NCBI GenBank assembly: GCA_017860675.1
Contig: JAGDMV010000117.1
Location: 1-5,948, forward strand
From: Chloroflexota bacterium
GTDB taxonomy: Bacteria; Chloroflexota; Limnocylindria; Limnocylindrales; CSP1-4
DNA: 5,948 nt
Reading direction: 5' to 3'
Below the pieces are notes generated by a model. It worked only from the letters and a program-made list of their open reading frames with translations. It made no database searches and had not been told where the DNA came from. Made by a program: the position numbers and the translations under genes. This document shows positions 5,668-5,948 of this stretch, in pieces. The number at the start of each line of letters is the position of its first letter. Within the stretch, counting starts at the first letter, position 1.

Positions 5668-5948
5668 TCAGGTCCGGGTGAGCCCTTCCATCGCGGTTCG
5701 CGTGCCCGCCAGGCGGCGGGCGGCCTCGGCCTGGGCAGCCTCGAGGTCGCCGGCGACGACCGGGACGATCGCCTCCATGTACACCTTCAGCTTCGGCTCC
5801 GTGCCGCTGGGGCGGACGATGACCCGGGTGTCGTCGGCCAGCAGGTAGCGCAGGCCCTCGGTCGGCGGCAGCCCCGGGCCTGCCCCGCGGGAGAGGTCGT
5901 CGATGCGGACCACGGGCACCCCATCGACCTCCGTGGCGGGGAGCTCGC
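5668..5948 (-). CDS. Phosphoglucomutase/phosphomannomutase, C-terminal fragment (5' end beyond window)
   Basis: The last 93 or so codons of an alpha-D-phosphohexomutase, which interconverts hexose 1- and 6-phosphates (glucose, mannose or a related sugar) in the cytoplasm. The decisive signature is RPSGTEPKLKVYMEA, coded at about 5770-5814. This is the domain-4 phosphate-binding loop that grips the substrate phosphate, and it lies near the C-terminus as expected. The preceding VVRIDDLSRG and LPPTEGLRYLL segments also fit domain 4, and a short helix ends the protein at TGA 5668-5670. The frame stays open to the right edge, so the catalytic serine, metal-binding loop and sugar-specificity loop are outside. 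Phosphoglucomutase and phosphomannomutase cannot be told apart from this part. It is transcribed towards the small plus-strand gene. Confidence 0.93.
   Translation of the reverse strand, partial: ELPATEVDGVPVVRIDDLSRGAGPGLPPTEGLRYLLADDTRVIVRPSGTEPKLKVYMEAIVPVVAGDLEAAQAEAARRLAGTRTAMEGLTRT

Overview
This is a GC-rich (roughly 70% by eye) bacterial chromosome segment. Coding is dense, third codon positions are almost always G or C, and there are no mobile elements, tRNAs, rRNAs or CRISPR arrays. Two genes lack a Shine-Dalgarno sequence and carry a -10-like hexamer 7 nt before the ATG, which suggests leaderless transcripts. Together with the protein flavour this points to Chloroflexota (Limnocylindria-like) or Actinomycetota, but the taxon is an inference with low confidence.

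Layout. All genes but one are on the minus strand. At the left edge is a nuoE-nuoF pair (nuoE 1403-1894; nuoF 1406 down past position 1, truncated). The genes overlap by 4 nt and are translationally coupled. The NuoF-like protein has an extra N-terminal [2Fe-2S] thioredoxin-like domain, and no nuoD lies upstream. The pair therefore looks more like the diaphorase module of a soluble NAD(P)-linked formate dehydrogenase or hydrogenase (FdsGB, HoxEF, HydCB type) than like complex I. The catalytic subunit would lie beyond the left edge.

Next, reading rightwards, come a solitary VapC-like PIN-domain gene (about 2083-2454) with no antitoxin and a degenerate N-terminus, and a 440-residue protein of unknown function (2565-3887). 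The latter combines a helical/coiled-coil N-terminal half with a putative PD-(D/E)XK nuclease-like domain. After 279 bp with no recognisable gene comes a CDF/CzcD-family metal efflux transporter (4167-5153).

A 150-bp divergent spacer separates the transporter from the only plus-strand gene, a 101-residue muconolactone-isomerase/YciI-like small protein (5304-5609). That gene converges on the 3' end of a phosphoglucomutase/phosphomannomutase (5668 to beyond the right edge), with a GC-rich hairpin between them. Apart from nuoEF, these genes do not form an obvious pathway; the window reads as ordinary chromosomal backbone with one respiratory or redox operon.
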